Below the pieces are notes generated by a model. It was not told the origin of the DNA. It did no database searches and was given only the letters and a program-made list of their open reading frames with translations. Source: Corynebacterium uberis (lineage in GTDB: Bacteria; Actinomycetota; Actinomycetes; Mycobacteriales; Mycobacteriaceae). From it: DNA of 64,000 nt. The stretch lies in the NCBI RefSeq assembly GCF_020616335.1, contig NZ_CP085051.1, positions 372,001-436,000 of the forward strand, given 5' to 3'. Position numbers and translations under genes: made by a program. Numbering within the stretch: position 1 is the stretch's first letter; the number at the start of each line of letters is the position of its first letter. Below, piece by piece: positions 22,243-31,057 of this stretch.

Positions 22243-22711
22243 GGTTGCTTTAACACGGCAACTGCTTGTGCTGCGCGTAAGCGCAGGTCACATGCGGTGC
22301 CGATGGTGAGGTGAACATGACACCTTCGCACGCACCCTCTGGGTGTGACGAAGGCTCCGCAATCGGGGTAGGTCGGTCCAGTGAGACGCGGCATTCCCGA
22401 GCGTGGAGACCGGAGAAGGGGCATGGCAAATAAACAGCGGCAGTACGCAAGGGACTTATCCCTTCTACTCGACGGTGACGCTTCCTCCATTGCAGGGGGA
22501 AGGTTCCTGTGCGATGTTTGTGGACTTGTGCCCCACGCAGCGCGAAGGCTTGTCATGACGGTCAAGTAAGGAACTGGCGTTGCGCCGATCGTGCCCTGTA
22601 TTTCCAGGCTCCGGACAACGTTATAGAGAACATCAGGAAGCGACATTCCACCTCTGAAGCGGGATTTTCATCCTCCCGCCCATGTGGAACCGAGCGAGGA
22701 AGAGGATAAGC

Positions 22712-23017
22712 GTGGCGGGACAAAAGATCCGCATTCGGCTCAAGGCCTATGACCATGAGGCGATCGACGCGTCGGCACGCAAGATCGTCGAGACCGTCAC
22801 CCGCACGGGTGCACGCGTCGTCGGCCCTGTGCCGCTGCCCACCGAAAAGAACGTGTACGCCGTTATTCGTTCTCCCCACAAGTACAAGGACTCTCGCGAG
22901 CACTTCGAGATGCGCACGCACAAGCGCCTGATCGACATCCTCGACCCGACGCCGAAGACGGTTGACGCCCTCATGCGCATCGACCTGCCGGCCAGCGTCG
23001 ATGTGAACATCCAGTGA
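22712..23017 (+). CDS. rpsJ: 30S ribosomal protein S10
   Basis: S10 is both a small-subunit protein and the NusE antitermination factor. The 101-residue protein begins at GTG 22712 ([19 protein letters not shown]) behind GAAGAGGAT; the open frame extends ten codons further but the family start is clear. It is the first gene of the S10 operon. Confidence 0.98.
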   Translation: MAGQKIRIRLKAYDHEAIDASARKIVETVTRTGARVVGPVPLPTEKNVYAVIRSPHKYKDSREHFEMRTHKRLIDILDPTPKTVDALMRIDLPASVDVNIQ

Positions 23018-23054
23018 TCGACGATCGACGACAAACTTTGGCGGAGAATTACTA

Positions 23055-23711
23055 ATGAGTGAAAACGAGATCAAGGGCATTCTGGGCACCAAGCTCGGCA
23101 TGACCCAGGTCTTCGACGAGCAGAACCGGGTCGTCCCGGTCACCGTCGTGGAGGCCGGGCCGTGCGTGGTCACCCAGATCCGTACTACCGAAACCGATGG
23201 CTACAACGCCATCCAGATCGCCTACGGCGAGATTGACCCCCGCAAGGTGGCCAAGCCGCAGGCAGGACATTACAAGAAGGCCGGCGTGACCCCGCGCCGC
23301 CACGTCACCGAGATCCGCATGGATGACGTCTCCGGCTACGAAGTTGGCCAGGACATCACCGTCGAGATCTTCAACGACGTCGAGTTCGTGGACGTCACCG
23401 GCACCACCAAGGGCAAGGGCTTTGCCGGCGGCATGAAGCGCCACGGCTTCTCCGGCCAGGGTGCCGCCCACGGTAACCAGGCCGCCCACCGCCGCGTCGG
23501 TGGCATCGGCGCTGCCGCGACCCCCGGTCGCATCTTCAAGGGCAAGCGCATGGCTGGCCGCATGGGTTCTGACCGTGTGACCACCCAGAACCTCAAGATC
23601 CAGAAGGTTGACGCTGAGGCCAACCTGTTGCTGATCAAGGGTGCAATCCCCGGCAACCGTGGCGGCCTTGTCACCGTTAAGACCGCAGTGAAGGGCGGTG
23701 CACACGCATGA
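23055..23711 (+). CDS. rplC: 50S ribosomal protein L3
   Basis: L3 nucleates 50S assembly and reaches the peptidyl-transferase centre. The protein is 218 residues, with [14 protein letters not shown] at the start and the central GHQ-type loop [22 protein letters not shown] 23055 follows GGAGAATTACTA. It overlaps rplD as ATGA. Confidence 0.98.
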   Translation: MSENEIKGILGTKLGMTQVFDEQNRVVPVTVVEAGPCVVTQIRTTETDGYNAIQIAYGEIDPRKVAKPQAGHYKKAGVTPRRHVTEIRMDDVSGYEVGQDITVEIFNDVEFVDVTGTTKGKGFAGGMKRHGFSGQGAAHGNQAAHRRVGGIGAAATPGRIFKGKRMAGRMGSDRVTTQNLKIQKVDAEANLLLIKGAIPGNRGGLVTVKTAVKGGAHA

Positions 23712-24361
23712 GCAATCTGAAGTTGGACGTCCTCACCGCGGACGGCAAGACCAACGGCCAGGTTGAGCTCCCGGAGGAGATCTTCGACCGCGAGGCATCT
23801 GTTGCTTTGATGCACCAGGTTGTCACCGCGCAGCTGGCTGCCAAGCGCCAGGGCACCCACGCCACCAAGACGCGTGGCATGGTCCGTGGCGGCGGCAAGA
23901 AGCCGTTCCGTCAGAAGGGCACCGGCCGCGCCCGCCAGGGCTCGATCCGCGCGCCGCACTTCACCGGCGGCGGCATCGTTCACGGCCCGCAGCCGCGTGA
24001 CTACTCGCAGCGCACCCCCAAGAAGATGAAGGCTGCCGCCCTGCGTGGCGCCCTGACCAACCGTGCTGCCAACGAGCGCATCCACGTCATTGAAGAGCTC
24101 GTCCCGGGCCAGAAGCCGTCCACCAAGTCGGCTCGCGCCTTCATCGAGCGCATCACTGACCGCAAGCGCGTGCTGCTCGTCGTCGGCGCGGAGGACCTGA
24201 ACGCCCAGCGCAGCGCCAACAACCTGCCCAACGTTCACATCCTCGTCCCGGAGCAGCTCAACACCTATGACGTGCTCAACTCCGACGATGTTGTGTTCTC
24301 GGTCGAGGCCCTGCACACCTTCATCAACCGCGCCAACGGTGCGGACAAGGAGGACAACTAA
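23708..24361 (+). CDS. rplD: 50S ribosomal protein L4
   Basis: L4 is an assembly protein lining the exit tunnel, and in some bacteria a repressor of this operon. The protein is 217 residues, with the tunnel loop [20 protein letters not shown] intact. It overlaps rplC by 4 bp at the start and rplW by 1 bp at the end, so translation is tightly coupled. Confidence 0.98.
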   Translation: MSNLKLDVLTADGKTNGQVELPEEIFDREASVALMHQVVTAQLAAKRQGTHATKTRGMVRGGGKKPFRQKGTGRARQGSIRAPHFTGGGIVHGPQPRDYSQRTPKKMKAAALRGALTNRAANERIHVIEELVPGQKPSTKSARAFIERITDRKRVLLVVGAEDLNAQRSANNLPNVHILVPEQLNTYDVLNSDDVVFSVEALHTFINRANGADKEDN

Positions 24362-24666
24362 TGGCTAAGATCTACAACCCGCGCGACATCATCCTCGCGC
24401 CTGTGGTCTCTGAGAAGTCCTACGGCCTCATGGAGCAGAACACCTACACGTTCTACGTGGCCAAGGACTCCAACAAGACCCAGATCAAGCAGGCGATCGA
24501 GGACATCTTTGGTGTCGACGTCGCCTCCGTGAACACCGTCAACCGCGAGGGCAAGCGCAAGCGCACGCGCACTGGTTTCGGCCGCCGCAAGGCCACCAAG
24601 CGTGCCTACGTCACCCTGCGCGAGGGCAGCGACTCCATCGACATCTTCGGCGGCGCGACCGCTTAA
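24361..24666 (+). CDS. rplW: 50S ribosomal protein L23
   Basis: L23 sits at the exit of the peptide tunnel and docks trigger factor and SRP. The protein is 101 residues; ATG 24361 overlaps the rplD stop (TAATG). The basic [20 protein letters not shown] loop is typical. A 38-bp gap follows before rplB. Confidence 0.98.
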   Translation: MAKIYNPRDIILAPVVSEKSYGLMEQNTYTFYVAKDSNKTQIKQAIEDIFGVDVASVNTVNREGKRKRTRTGFGRRKATKRAYVTLREGSDSIDIFGGATA

Positions 24667-24704
24667 GCGGAACCGTCAGGACGTCGAGAAGCAAAGGAAC
24701 CATT

Positions 24705-25538
24705 ATGGCTATTCGCAAGTACAAGCCGACAACTCCGGGTCGCCGCCAGAGCTCCGTTTCCATGTTCGAAGAGATCACTCGTTCGACGCCGGAAAAGAGC
24801 CTGCTGCGCCCGCTGCACAAGACCGGCGGCCGTAACACCCACGGCCACATCACCACTCGTCACAAGGGCGGCGGACACAAGCGTCGTTACCGCGTGATCG
24901 ACTTCCGCCGCGCCGACAAAGACGGCGTGCCGGCCAAGGTCGCGCACATCGAGTATGACCCGAACCGCACCGCGAACATCGCGCTGCTGCACTACTACGA
25001 CGGCGAGAAGCGCTACATCATCGCCCCCAAGGGCCTGAAGCAGGGCACCGTCGTGGAGGCCGGCCCCAACGCCGACATCAAGGTGGGCAACAACCTGCCG
25101 CTGCGCAACATCCCCACCGGTACCACCATCCACGGTGTGGAACTCAAGCCCGGTGCCGGCGCCAAGCTGGCCCGCTCGGCTGGCGCGTCCATCCAGCTCC
25201 TCGGTAAGGAAGGCTCCTACGCCGTGCTGCGTATGCCCTCCTCCGAGATCCGCCGCGTGGACATCCGCTGCCGCGCCACCGTGGGTGAGGTTGGCAACGC
25301 CGACCAGATCAACATCCGCTGGGGCAAGGCCGGCCGCATGCGCTGGAAGGGCGTGCGCCCGACCGTCCGTGGTGTTGTGATGAACCCGGTCGACCACCCG
25401 CACGGTGGTGGTGAGGGTAAGACCTCGGGTGGCCGCCACCCGGTCAGCCCGTGGGGCCAGAAGGAAGGCCGCACCCGCAACCCGAACCGATACTCCAACA
25501 ACATGATCGTGCGTCGCCGCCGGTCCAAGAAGCGCTAA
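24705..25538 (+). CDS. rplB: 50S ribosomal protein L2
   Basis: L2 is needed for subunit association and peptidyl transfer. The protein is 277 residues. The conserved HPHGGGEGK segment near the C-terminus, including the functionally important histidine, is present. It starts at ATG 24705 behind AAAGGA. Confidence 0.98.
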   Translation: MAIRKYKPTTPGRRQSSVSMFEEITRSTPEKSLLRPLHKTGGRNTHGHITTRHKGGGHKRRYRVIDFRRADKDGVPAKVAHIEYDPNRTANIALLHYYDGEKRYIIAPKGLKQGTVVEAGPNADIKVGNNLPLRNIPTGTTIHGVELKPGAGAKLARSAGASIQLLGKEGSYAVLRMPSSEIRRVDIRCRATVGEVGNADQINIRWGKAGRMRWKGVRPTVRGVVMNPVDHPHGGGEGKTSGGRHPVSPWGQKEGRTRNPNRYSNNMIVRRRRSKKR

Positions 25539-25554
25539 GAGGAGGTAAGTCACA

Positions 25555-25833
25555 ATGCCACGCAGCCTGAAGAAGGGCCCGTTCGTCGATGAGCACCTCC
25601 TCAACAAGGTCGATGCTCAGAACGAAAAGGGCACCAAGCAGGTCATCAAGACCTGGTCGCGCCGTTCTACCATCCTGCCCGACTTCATCGGTCACACCTT
25701 CGCCGTCCACGACGGCCGCAAGCATGTGCCGGTGTTCGTCGACGACTCGATGGTCGGACACAAGCTGGGCGAGTTCGCCCCCACCAAGACCTTCAAGGGT
25801 CACGTCAAGGACGACAAGAAGGGACGTCGATAA
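25555..25833 (+). CDS. rpsS: 30S ribosomal protein S19
   Basis: S19 binds the head of the 30S subunit with S13. The protein is 92 residues, starting [14 protein letters not shown], with a strong GAGGAGG ribosome site upstream. It is followed by rplV after 3 bp. Confidence 0.98.
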   Translation: MPRSLKKGPFVDEHLLNKVDAQNEKGTKQVIKTWSRRSTILPDFIGHTFAVHDGRKHVPVFVDDSMVGHKLGEFAPTKTFKGHVKDDKKGRR

Positions 25834-25836
25834 GCG

Positions 25837-26199
25837 ATGAGTGACACCATCACCTCCGCACGCGCCACCGCGCGCTACGTTCGCGTCACCCCGATGAAGG
25901 CCCGCCGCGTCATCGACCTGGTCCGCGGTAAGTCCGTCTCCGAGGCCCTGGCCATCCTGAAGTACGCCCCCCAGGGCGCCGCCAAGCCGGTGGCCAAGGT
26001 CGTCGCCTCGGCAGCCGCGAACGCCGAAAACAACTTCGGCCTGGACCGCCGCACGCTGGTCATCTCCGAGGCATACGCCGACGAGGGCCCCACCATGCGC
26101 CGCTTCCAGCCGCGCGCCCAGGGCCGTGCCTACCAGATCCGCAAGCGCACCAGCCACATCACCGTGGTTGTTGAGAGCCAGAAGGAAGGGGCCAAGTAG
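25837..26199 (+). CDS. rplV: 50S ribosomal protein L22
   Basis: L22 lines the peptide tunnel with L4. The protein is 120 residues, with the tunnel loop [21 protein letters not shown] conserved. Its stop overlaps the rpsC GTG by one base (TAGTG). Confidence 0.98.
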   Translation: MSDTITSARATARYVRVTPMKARRVIDLVRGKSVSEALAILKYAPQGAAKPVAKVVASAAANAENNFGLDRRTLVISEAYADEGPTMRRFQPRAQGRAYQIRKRTSHITVVVESQKEGAK

Positions 26200-26954
26200 T
26201 GGGCCAGAAGATTCATCCCCACGGCCTCCGGCTGGGTATCACTTCCGACTGGAAGTCCCACTGGTACGCCGACAAGAACTACAAAGACTACGTCGCTGAA
26301 GACATCAAGATCCGCGAGTTCCTCTCCAAGGGACTCGAGCGCGCCGGCATTGCCGACGTCGTGATCGAGCGCACCCGCGACCGCGTCCGCGTGGACATCC
26401 ACACCGCCCGGCCGGGCATCGTCATCGGCCGCCGCGGCTCCGAGGCTGACCGCATTCGCCGCGAGCTGGAAAAGCTCACCGGCAAGCAGGTTGCGCTCAA
26501 CATCCTCGAGGTCAAGAACGTTGACGCCAACGCTCAGCTCGTCGCGCAGAACATCGCCGACCAGCTCGCCGGCCGCGTCGCCTTCCGCCGCGCCATGCGC
26601 AAGGCCATTCAGTCCGCGATGCGCCAGCCGCAGGTCAAGGGCATCAAGGTGCAGTGCTCCGGGCGTCTCGGCGGTGCCGAAATGTCCCGCACCGAGCGCT
26701 ACCACGAAGGCCGCGTTCCGCTGCACACGCTGCGCGCCGAAATCGACTACGGCTTCCACGAGGCCCACACCACCTTCGGGCGCATCGGCGTCAAGGTGTG
26801 GATCTACAAGGGCGACGTCGTCGGTGGCCGCCGCGAGAGCGAAATCAACGCACCGTCCGAGCGCCGCGGCCGCGGCGACCGTGGAGACCGCGCCGGTCGC
26901 CCGCGTCGTGGTGGGCAGCGTCGTCAGCGCGCTGAGAAGAAGCAGGAGGGCTAA
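26199..26954 (+). CDS. rpsC: 30S ribosomal protein S3
   Basis: S3 forms part of the mRNA entry channel. The protein is 251 residues, with a KH domain ([16 protein letters not shown]). The C-terminal tail is longer than in E. coli and very rich in Arg, Gly and Asp ([19 protein letters not shown]), as in other Actinobacteria. It starts with GTG 26199, overlapping rplV. Confidence 0.98.
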   Translation: MGQKIHPHGLRLGITSDWKSHWYADKNYKDYVAEDIKIREFLSKGLERAGIADVVIERTRDRVRVDIHTARPGIVIGRRGSEADRIRRELEKLTGKQVALNILEVKNVDANAQLVAQNIADQLAGRVAFRRAMRKAIQSAMRQPQVKGIKVQCSGRLGGAEMSRTERYHEGRVPLHTLRAEIDYGFHEAHTTFGRIGVKVWIYKGDVVGGRRESEINAPSERRGRGDRGDRAGRPRRGGQRRQRAEKKQEG

Positions 26955-26956
26955 AC

Positions 26957-27373
26957 GTGCTTATTCCTAAGCGTGTCAAGTACCGCCGCCAGCACCGCCC
27001 GACCCGTCGCGGCGTGTCCAAGGGTGGCAACCGCATCACCTTCGGTGACTACGCCATCCAGGCCCTCGAGCCGGCGTACGTGACCAACCGTCAGATCGAG
27101 GCCGCTCGTATTGCCATCAACCGCCACGTCAAGCGTGGTGGCAAGGTGTGGATCAACATCTTCCCGGACCGTCCCCTGACCCAGAAGCCGCTCGGCGTGC
27201 GTATGGGTTCCGGTAAGGGCCCCGTGGAGAAGTGGGTGGCCAACGTCAAGCCGGGCCGTGTCCTGTTCGAGATGAGCTACCCGGATCGCGCCGTCGCCGT
27301 TGAGGCCCTGCGCCGCGCCGGCCAGAAGCTGCCGTGCAAGGTCCGCATCATCGAAAAGGAGGACCAGTTCTAA
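26957..27373 (+). CDS. rplP: 50S ribosomal protein L16
   Basis: L16 helps bind the A-site tRNA. The protein is 138 residues, starting GTG 26957 ([15 protein letters not shown]). The [19 protein letters not shown] region is conserved. The stop overlaps the rpmC start (TAATG). Confidence 0.98.
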   Translation: MLIPKRVKYRRQHRPTRRGVSKGGNRITFGDYAIQALEPAYVTNRQIEAARIAINRHVKRGGKVWINIFPDRPLTQKPLGVRMGSGKGPVEKWVANVKPGRVLFEMSYPDRAVAVEALRRAGQKLPCKVRIIEKEDQF

Positions 27374-27603
27374 TGGCTACCGGTACCCCCGCACACGAAT
27401 TCCGCGAGCTGTCCGCCGAGGAACTGACCACGCGTCTGACCGAGGCCAAGGAAGAGCTGTTCAACCTGCGCTTCCAGAAGGCCACCGGCCAGCTGACCAA
27501 CAACCGCCGACTGCGGACGGTCAAGCGCGACATCGCCCGTATCTACACCGTGATCCGCGAGCGCGAGCTGGGCCTGTCCGTCGTCCCGGGAGCTGAGGCT
27601 TAA
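27373..27603 (+). CDS. rpmC: 50S ribosomal protein L29
   Basis: L29 is a small helical protein at the exit tunnel rim. The protein is 76 residues from ATG 27373, with [26 protein letters not shown] as the typical coiled region (given here as family context). The open frame continues upstream but overlaps rplP, so ATG 27373 is the start. Confidence 0.97.
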   Translation: MATGTPAHEFRELSAEELTTRLTEAKEELFNLRFQKATGQLTNNRRLRTVKRDIARIYTVIRERELGLSVVPGAEA

Positions 27604-27882
27604 ATGAGTGAGGCAAACGTGACCAAGAAGGAAAAGGGCGCGCAGAAGGTCCGCATCGGCTACGTGGTTTCTGACAAGATGCAGAAGACCATCGTCGTTG
27701 AGCTGGAAGACCGCAAGCGCCACGCCCTCTACGGCAAGACCATGCGCACCAACTCCAAGGTGAAGGTGCATGACGAAGACGAGATCGCCGGCGTTGGCGA
27801 CCGCGTCCAGATCGCCGAGACCCGGCCGCTGTCCAAGGACAAGCACTTCCGTCTCGTCGAGATCATCGAGAAGGCCAAGTAA
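27604..27882 (+). CDS. rpsQ: 30S ribosomal protein S17
   Basis: S17 is a primary 16S rRNA binding protein. The protein is 92 residues, directly following rpmC, with the family motif [20 protein letters not shown]. It is the last gene of this block: a terminator follows, and rplN, its usual next neighbour, is 33 kb away. Confidence 0.98.
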   Translation: MSEANVTKKEKGAQKVRIGYVVSDKMQKTIVVELEDRKRHALYGKTMRTNSKVKVHDEDEIAGVGDRVQIAETRPLSKDKHFRLVEIIEKAK

Positions 27883-27906
27883 TTTTGCGCTAGCTCGATA
27901 AAGATC

Positions 27907-27937
27907 AAGCCCCCAGGTTCTTCCTGGGGGCTTTTTT
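27907..27937 (+). terminator. rho-independent terminator after rpsQ
   Basis: AAGCCCCCAGG (27907-27917) pairs with CCTGGGGGCTT (27923-27933), with a T-run at 27932-27937. It also serves the convergent small gene on the minus strand. Confidence 0.95.
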
Positions 27938-27938
27938 C

Positions 27939-27949
27939 GCTTATCGACG
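27939..27949 (-). repeat. CGTCGATAAGC motif, copy 3
   Basis: Exact 11-mer, minus orientation, non-coding, two bases after the T-run of the rpsQ terminator. Confidence 0.9.
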
Positions 27950-28010
27950 CCCCGGTGCGTTGCGCTCCCCACAATCAGAGCTGTGCTCCGCTATCGATGG
28001 GCACCGGGCG

Positions 28011-28172
28011 CTATTTCCGGCGCCAGGTACTTACCAACACACTGACTGCGTACATCGCCAACAGAATCGCTGCGGCTGAAAGACCCCACGCAGCATCGCC
28101 GAGGAGGAAGCCCACGACGACCAAGATGGCGGCGCAGATGAGGGACCACTTGGTGAGCTGATGGAGATCCAT
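28011..28172 (-). CDS. small membrane protein, 53 residues
   Basis: A minus-strand frame from ATG 28172 to TAG 28011-28013 encodes MDLHQLTKWS, then two hydrophobic stretches (about residues 11-24 and 29-46), then a basic end STWRRK. It would be a two-pass membrane miniprotein. A ribosome site (GGCAGGGA, 6 bases before the start) supports it. It is shorter than usual gene-finding limits. It converges on rpsQ. The function is unknown. Confidence 0.65.
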   Translation of the reverse strand: MDLHQLTKWSLICAAILVVVGFLLGDAAWGLSAAAILLAMYAVSVLVSTWRRK

Positions 28173-28350
28173 GTCGTTTCCCTGCCTTCCTTCGTTCTGA
28201 GTTTGTGGCGTAAGTGCGTGACTACCGGCGCGGGGCCACTGCAGTGAGCGAGTCTACCGGTAATGCTGTACCGCCACGCCGTTGTTCCCTTATGTCTACC
28301 GCCTTGGCGATCCCCGATGTCGAGACCAGTGGTGCGCGCGGAGCACGCGG

Positions 28351-28361
28351 CGTCGATAAGC
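28351..28361 (+). repeat. CGTCGATAAGC motif, copy 4
   Basis: Exact 11-mer (GGCGTCGATAAGC) on the plus strand, non-coding, 44 bp left of the first inverted-end element. Confidence 0.9.
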
Positions 28362-28404
28362 GGGACTGGGGCACGGCAAAGGGGGGGACAGGAGCCTCGT
28401 CCCC

Positions 28405-28510
28405 GCACCGTGTGACTGGTGTGACTGGCCGAGTGCGTTTTCGGGGGTGAAAAGCGGCCTTTTCGGGGGTGTTTTGTGCACCGTGTAAACCCCACCAGTC
28501 ACACGTCGCA
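28405..28510 (+). repeat. 105-107 bp inverted-end element, copy A
   Basis: The left end GCACCGTGTGACTGGTG and the right end CACCAGTCACACG form terminal inverted repeats. The core reads TTTTCGGGGGTGAAAAGC...TTTTCGGGGGTGTTTTG and contains two GGGGGTG blocks. Copy B, 104 bp to the right, is nearly identical. The element has no coding capacity and looks like a small non-autonomous mobile or structured-RNA repeat. Confidence 0.9.
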
Positions 28511-28613
28511 TGTGGAGGGCCGCCGACTGCGGCCGAAGCGCTGTTGGGGACTGCCCCCGCGGTTTTCTCAGCCCGGGTCTTAGCAATCGGTGGTCGTCCG
28601 GAGCCCTGCCTCT

Positions 28614-28720
28614 GCACCGTGTGACTGGTGTGACTGGCCGAGTGCGTTTTCGGGGGTGAAAAGCGGCCGTTTTGGGGGTGTTTTGTGCACCGTGTAAACC
28701 CCACCAGTCACACGTCGCAT
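28614..28720 (+). repeat. 105-107 bp inverted-end element, copy B
   Basis: Same orientation and nearly the same sequence as copy A; the core differs at about three positions (GGCCGTTTTGGGGG instead of GGCCTTTTCGGGGG). Confidence 0.9.
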
Positions 28721-28926
28721 TAGGGCGCACGGCGGGGACACGGCGGGGGCACGGCAGGCGCACGCCGGAACCGTCACTCGAAACGCCCAGTGTCAGCGCA
28801 GTAACGCGTAGCGACGCCCCGCGCCCCCCAGACCACAGCCACCCACAGCCCCTCGCTCTAGAAAAACAAGAGGCCGTGCGCACAGCATGAGGAGTGCGCA
28901 CGGGCTGCCGCCGGGAAGAAGGGAAT

Positions 28927-29754
28927 CTATAGGCCGTCCTGGAAGACGGTGTCTTGCCAGCGGATGGCGCCGTCGGGCTCGGTGACAAAGTCGCCGGCGC
29001 AGGTGCCGCCTAGGGCGGTGATCACGGCGGCGATGGCCTCGTGTTGCAGGGGTTCTAGGGAGTGGTGGAGTCCGCCGCCGCCGAGGCCGAACAGGGGCAG
29101 CGGTAGGGGGGTGATGCGGCATTGGCCGCCGTCGAGACGCCCGTCGGCCCATTCGTGGGCGGAGCGCAGGGAGTAGTAGTGGGTGGTGCCGGGGGTGTCG
29201 TCACCCGCGTTGAGGGCGGTGAGGAAGTCGGAGCCGGGGCAGAGGTCGCGGGCGAGGCCTTGTTGGACGCAGGCGCCGGGGCTGCCGTATTGGGGGCTGC
29301 CCATGGCGATGTAGGACTCAATGATCCCGGCCCCGCCGCCATGGACGAGGTATTCGCGGGCGCTCATGCCGCCTGCGCTGTGGCCTACCAGGGAGATGCG
29401 GGCGTGGGGGTTGGTTGCCCGGATGGAGGTGACTTCGGCGGCGATGGCGGCGGCGTCGGCACGCAGGTCGGTGCCGGCGAGGTCGAGGATGCGGGCGTTG
29501 TAGCCGGCGGTGCGCAGGGAGTTGGCTAGGGGGCCGTAGGGCAGGGTGCCTACGGATTGGCCGGGGATGATGAGCACGGTGGGGGCGTCGGGGGCCACGG
29601 TGGCGGGGGCGGAGGAGCCCTCCGCGACCGGCGGCACCCCAGGCAACCCGGGCACCGAAGGCAACCCAGGCACCGAAGGCACAGCAGCCGTAGCCAGCGG
29701 CGCGGCCAGCGCCACTGCGGCGAGTGCGCAGGCAAATCGCGAGCGGAGTTTCAT
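28927..29754 (-). CDS. secreted alpha/beta-hydrolase (lipase/esterase)
   Basis: The 275-residue protein has an N-terminal signal peptide (about 1-24, ending ATAA). A short VPSVPGLPSVPGLPGVPP repeat follows, then an alpha/beta-hydrolase domain. The nucleophile elbow is GHSAGG with Ser126, and VLIIPGQSVG is the likely oxyanion strand. It resembles the extracellular lipase/esterase family seen in Actinobacteria. It starts 3 bp after the MFS gene and so is probably the last gene of the siderophore operon. That position leaves open a role on an ester-bearing siderophore, but a lipid substrate is equally possible. Confidence 0.8.
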   Translation of the reverse strand: MKLRSRFACALAAVALAAPLATAAVPSVPGLPSVPGLPGVPPVAEGSSAPATVAPDAPTVLIIPGQSVGTLPYGPLANSLRTAGYNARILDLAGTDLRADAAAIAAEVTSIRATNPHARISLVGHSAGGMSAREYLVHGGGAGIIESYIAMGSPQYGSPGACVQQGLARDLCPGSDFLTALNAGDDTPGTTHYYSLRSAHEWADGRLDGGQCRITPLPLPLFGLGGGGLHHSLEPLQHEAIAAVITALGGTCAGDFVTEPDGAIRWQDTVFQDGL

Positions 29755-29757
29755 GGT

Positions 29758-31026
29758 TTATGAACCTGCCTTTCGTAGGATCCAGGACAGCCCCGCGCCG
29801 ACGAGCGCGGTGGCTGCGAACAAGAGGAAGGGGGCTTGGCTGGCGCCGGTGGAGGCGACGAGCACGCCGGTGACCCAGGGCCCGATGATGGCGCCGAGGC
29901 GGCCCATGCCCAGTGACCAGCCGACGCCGGTGGTGCGTGCGGCGGCGGGGTAGGAGCGGGTCACCCAGCCGTTGATGAGGGTTTGGGTGGCCACGGCTCC
30001 GTAGCCGGCGAAGATGGCAATGCCTAGCAGTACGGCGGTGGAGCCTACGAACGCGAAGGCGCAGATGGCCACGGCGCCGATGATAAAGGAGGCGGTGACT
30101 ACGATGCGGGAGCCGAGTTTGTCTGCCACCACCCCGGCGGCGATGCCGCCGATGATGGCGCCGGCGTTGAAGCACATGAGGAAGGCCAGTGAGCTGCGGA
30201 AGGCGTGCCCGTTGGCTTCCATGAGTGCGGGCAGCCAGGTGTTGGCGCCGTAGACGAAGAGGAGGGAGCAGAAGCTGATTGCCCAGAACGCGATGGTCAT
30301 GGCGCGCAGGTGGGGTGCGAAGATGATGCGCAATCCGGCGGTGTGGTCATTGCTTGCGGCATCTTCGCGGGAATCGGGTAGCCATTTCCAGGCGGCGGGG
30401 ACGACGGTGATCAGCGGTAGGGCGCCGATGAGGTACATCCAGTGCCAGGACAGGTTGGGGATGACCCACATGGCGATCAGGGAGGCGGCGACCCCGCCGA
30501 TGGGGTAGCCGGATTGCATGAGCACGTAGGCTACGGCGCGGCGCCCGGGTGGGGCGAATTCTGTGGTCAGTGCGGCGGCCAGCGGCATGACTCCGCCGAG
30601 GCCTAGGCCTGCGAGGAAGCGGAGGACGGCGAAGAGTACGGGCCCGCCGGCGGCGGCGCAGGCGGCCATGAGCACGCTGAACCAGATCAGGCAGGCCAGG
30701 AAGGTGCGTTTGCGTCCCCACAGGCTGGCGAAGCTGCCCACTAGGATCGCGCCGAGCAGCATGCCGGCGAGGGCGGAGGAGCCGACGAGTCCGGCGGTGC
30801 TGGGGTCGAGGCCCCATTCGTCACGCAGGCGCGACAGGGTGGTGCCGTAGACGACGATGTCGTAGCCATCGAAGGCGATCGCCGCCCCGCAGATGGCAAT
30901 GATCGCCCCGGGCAGGCGGGTGGTTACCCCGCCCTGCTTATCGACGCCCCCGGCGCCACGCAGGGCGTCCCCGTCACGGGAGGGCGCAGCGGCGGGGGCG
31001 CCGCTGGGTAGTGGATCTGTGCTCAC
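29758..31026 (-). CDS. MFS transporter, AAHS (aromatic acid:H+ symporter) type
   Basis: The 422-residue protein has 12 predicted transmembrane segments. The first helix contains FDGYDIVVYG, the hallmark of the aromatic-acid symporter group, followed by GRKRTF after helix 2. GTG 31026 is preferred, since AAGGAA lies just upstream; the longer frame from 31110 overlaps entF. The N-terminal cytoplasmic stretch contains a GGVDKQGG string created by a CGTCGATAAGC motif. It follows entF by 31 bp, so a role in moving the siderophore, dihydroxybenzoate or a breakdown product is plausible but unproven. Confidence 0.8.
   Translation of the reverse strand: MSTDPLPSGAPAAAPSRDGDALRGAGGVDKQGGVTTRLPGAIIAICGAAIAFDGYDIVVYGTTLSRLRDEWGLDPSTAGLVGSSALAGMLLGAILVGSFASLWGRKRTFLACLIWFSVLMAACAAAGGPVLFAVLRFLAGLGLGGVMPLAAALTTEFAPPGRRAVAYVLMQSGYPIGGVAASLIAMWVIPNLSWHWMYLIGALPLITVVPAAWKWLPDSREDAASNDHTAGLRIIFAPHLRAMTIAFWAISFCSLLFVYGANTWLPALMEANGHAFRSSLAFLMCFNAGAIIGGIAAGVVADKLGSRIVVTASFIIGAVAICAFAFVGSTAVLLGIAIFAGYGAVATQTLINGWVTRSYPAAARTTGVGWSLGMGRLGAIIGPWVTGVLVASTGASQAPFLLFAATALVGAGLSWILRKAGS
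30936..30946 (-). repeat. CGTCGATAAGC motif, copy 5
   Basis: Exact 11-mer, minus orientation, inside the variable N-terminal tail of the MFS gene, where it encodes GVDK. Confidence 0.85.
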
Positions 31027-31057
31027 GGTGTGTTCCTTCTTAGGTGGTGTGGGTGTG

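Larger units (their letters stand above)
21812..22711. other. divergent intergenic region and long leader of the S10 operon
   Basis: About 900 bp separates the Asp23 cluster and rpsJ. It contains one CGTCGATAAGC motif (22130-22140, minus orientation) and a candidate S10 promoter (TTGCGG 22215-22220, 16 bp, TACCTA 22237-22242). That would leave a leader of about 460 bases before rpsJ. Several GC-rich self-complementary stretches suggest structure, consistent with ribosomal-protein feedback control, but I cannot fold it here. No credible gene was found. Confidence 0.5.
28173..28926. other. repeat-rich intergenic region
   Basis: About 750 bp lacks a believable gene. It contains one CGTCGATAAGC motif and two copies of the 105-107 bp inverted-end element described separately. 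Open frames here (encoding strings like GVYTVHKTPPK) are translations of the element and are not considered genes. Confidence 0.7.

Noticed and set aside
28405..28720. Possible CRISPR array
   Set aside because: Only two long, internally palindromic copies per site; no short regular repeats with unique spacers and no cas genes.
28222..28988. Overlapping frames encoding GVYTVHKTPPKRPLFTPENALGQSHQ-type strings
   Set aside because: They are translations of the inverted-end elements; the same string recurs wherever an element copy lies.
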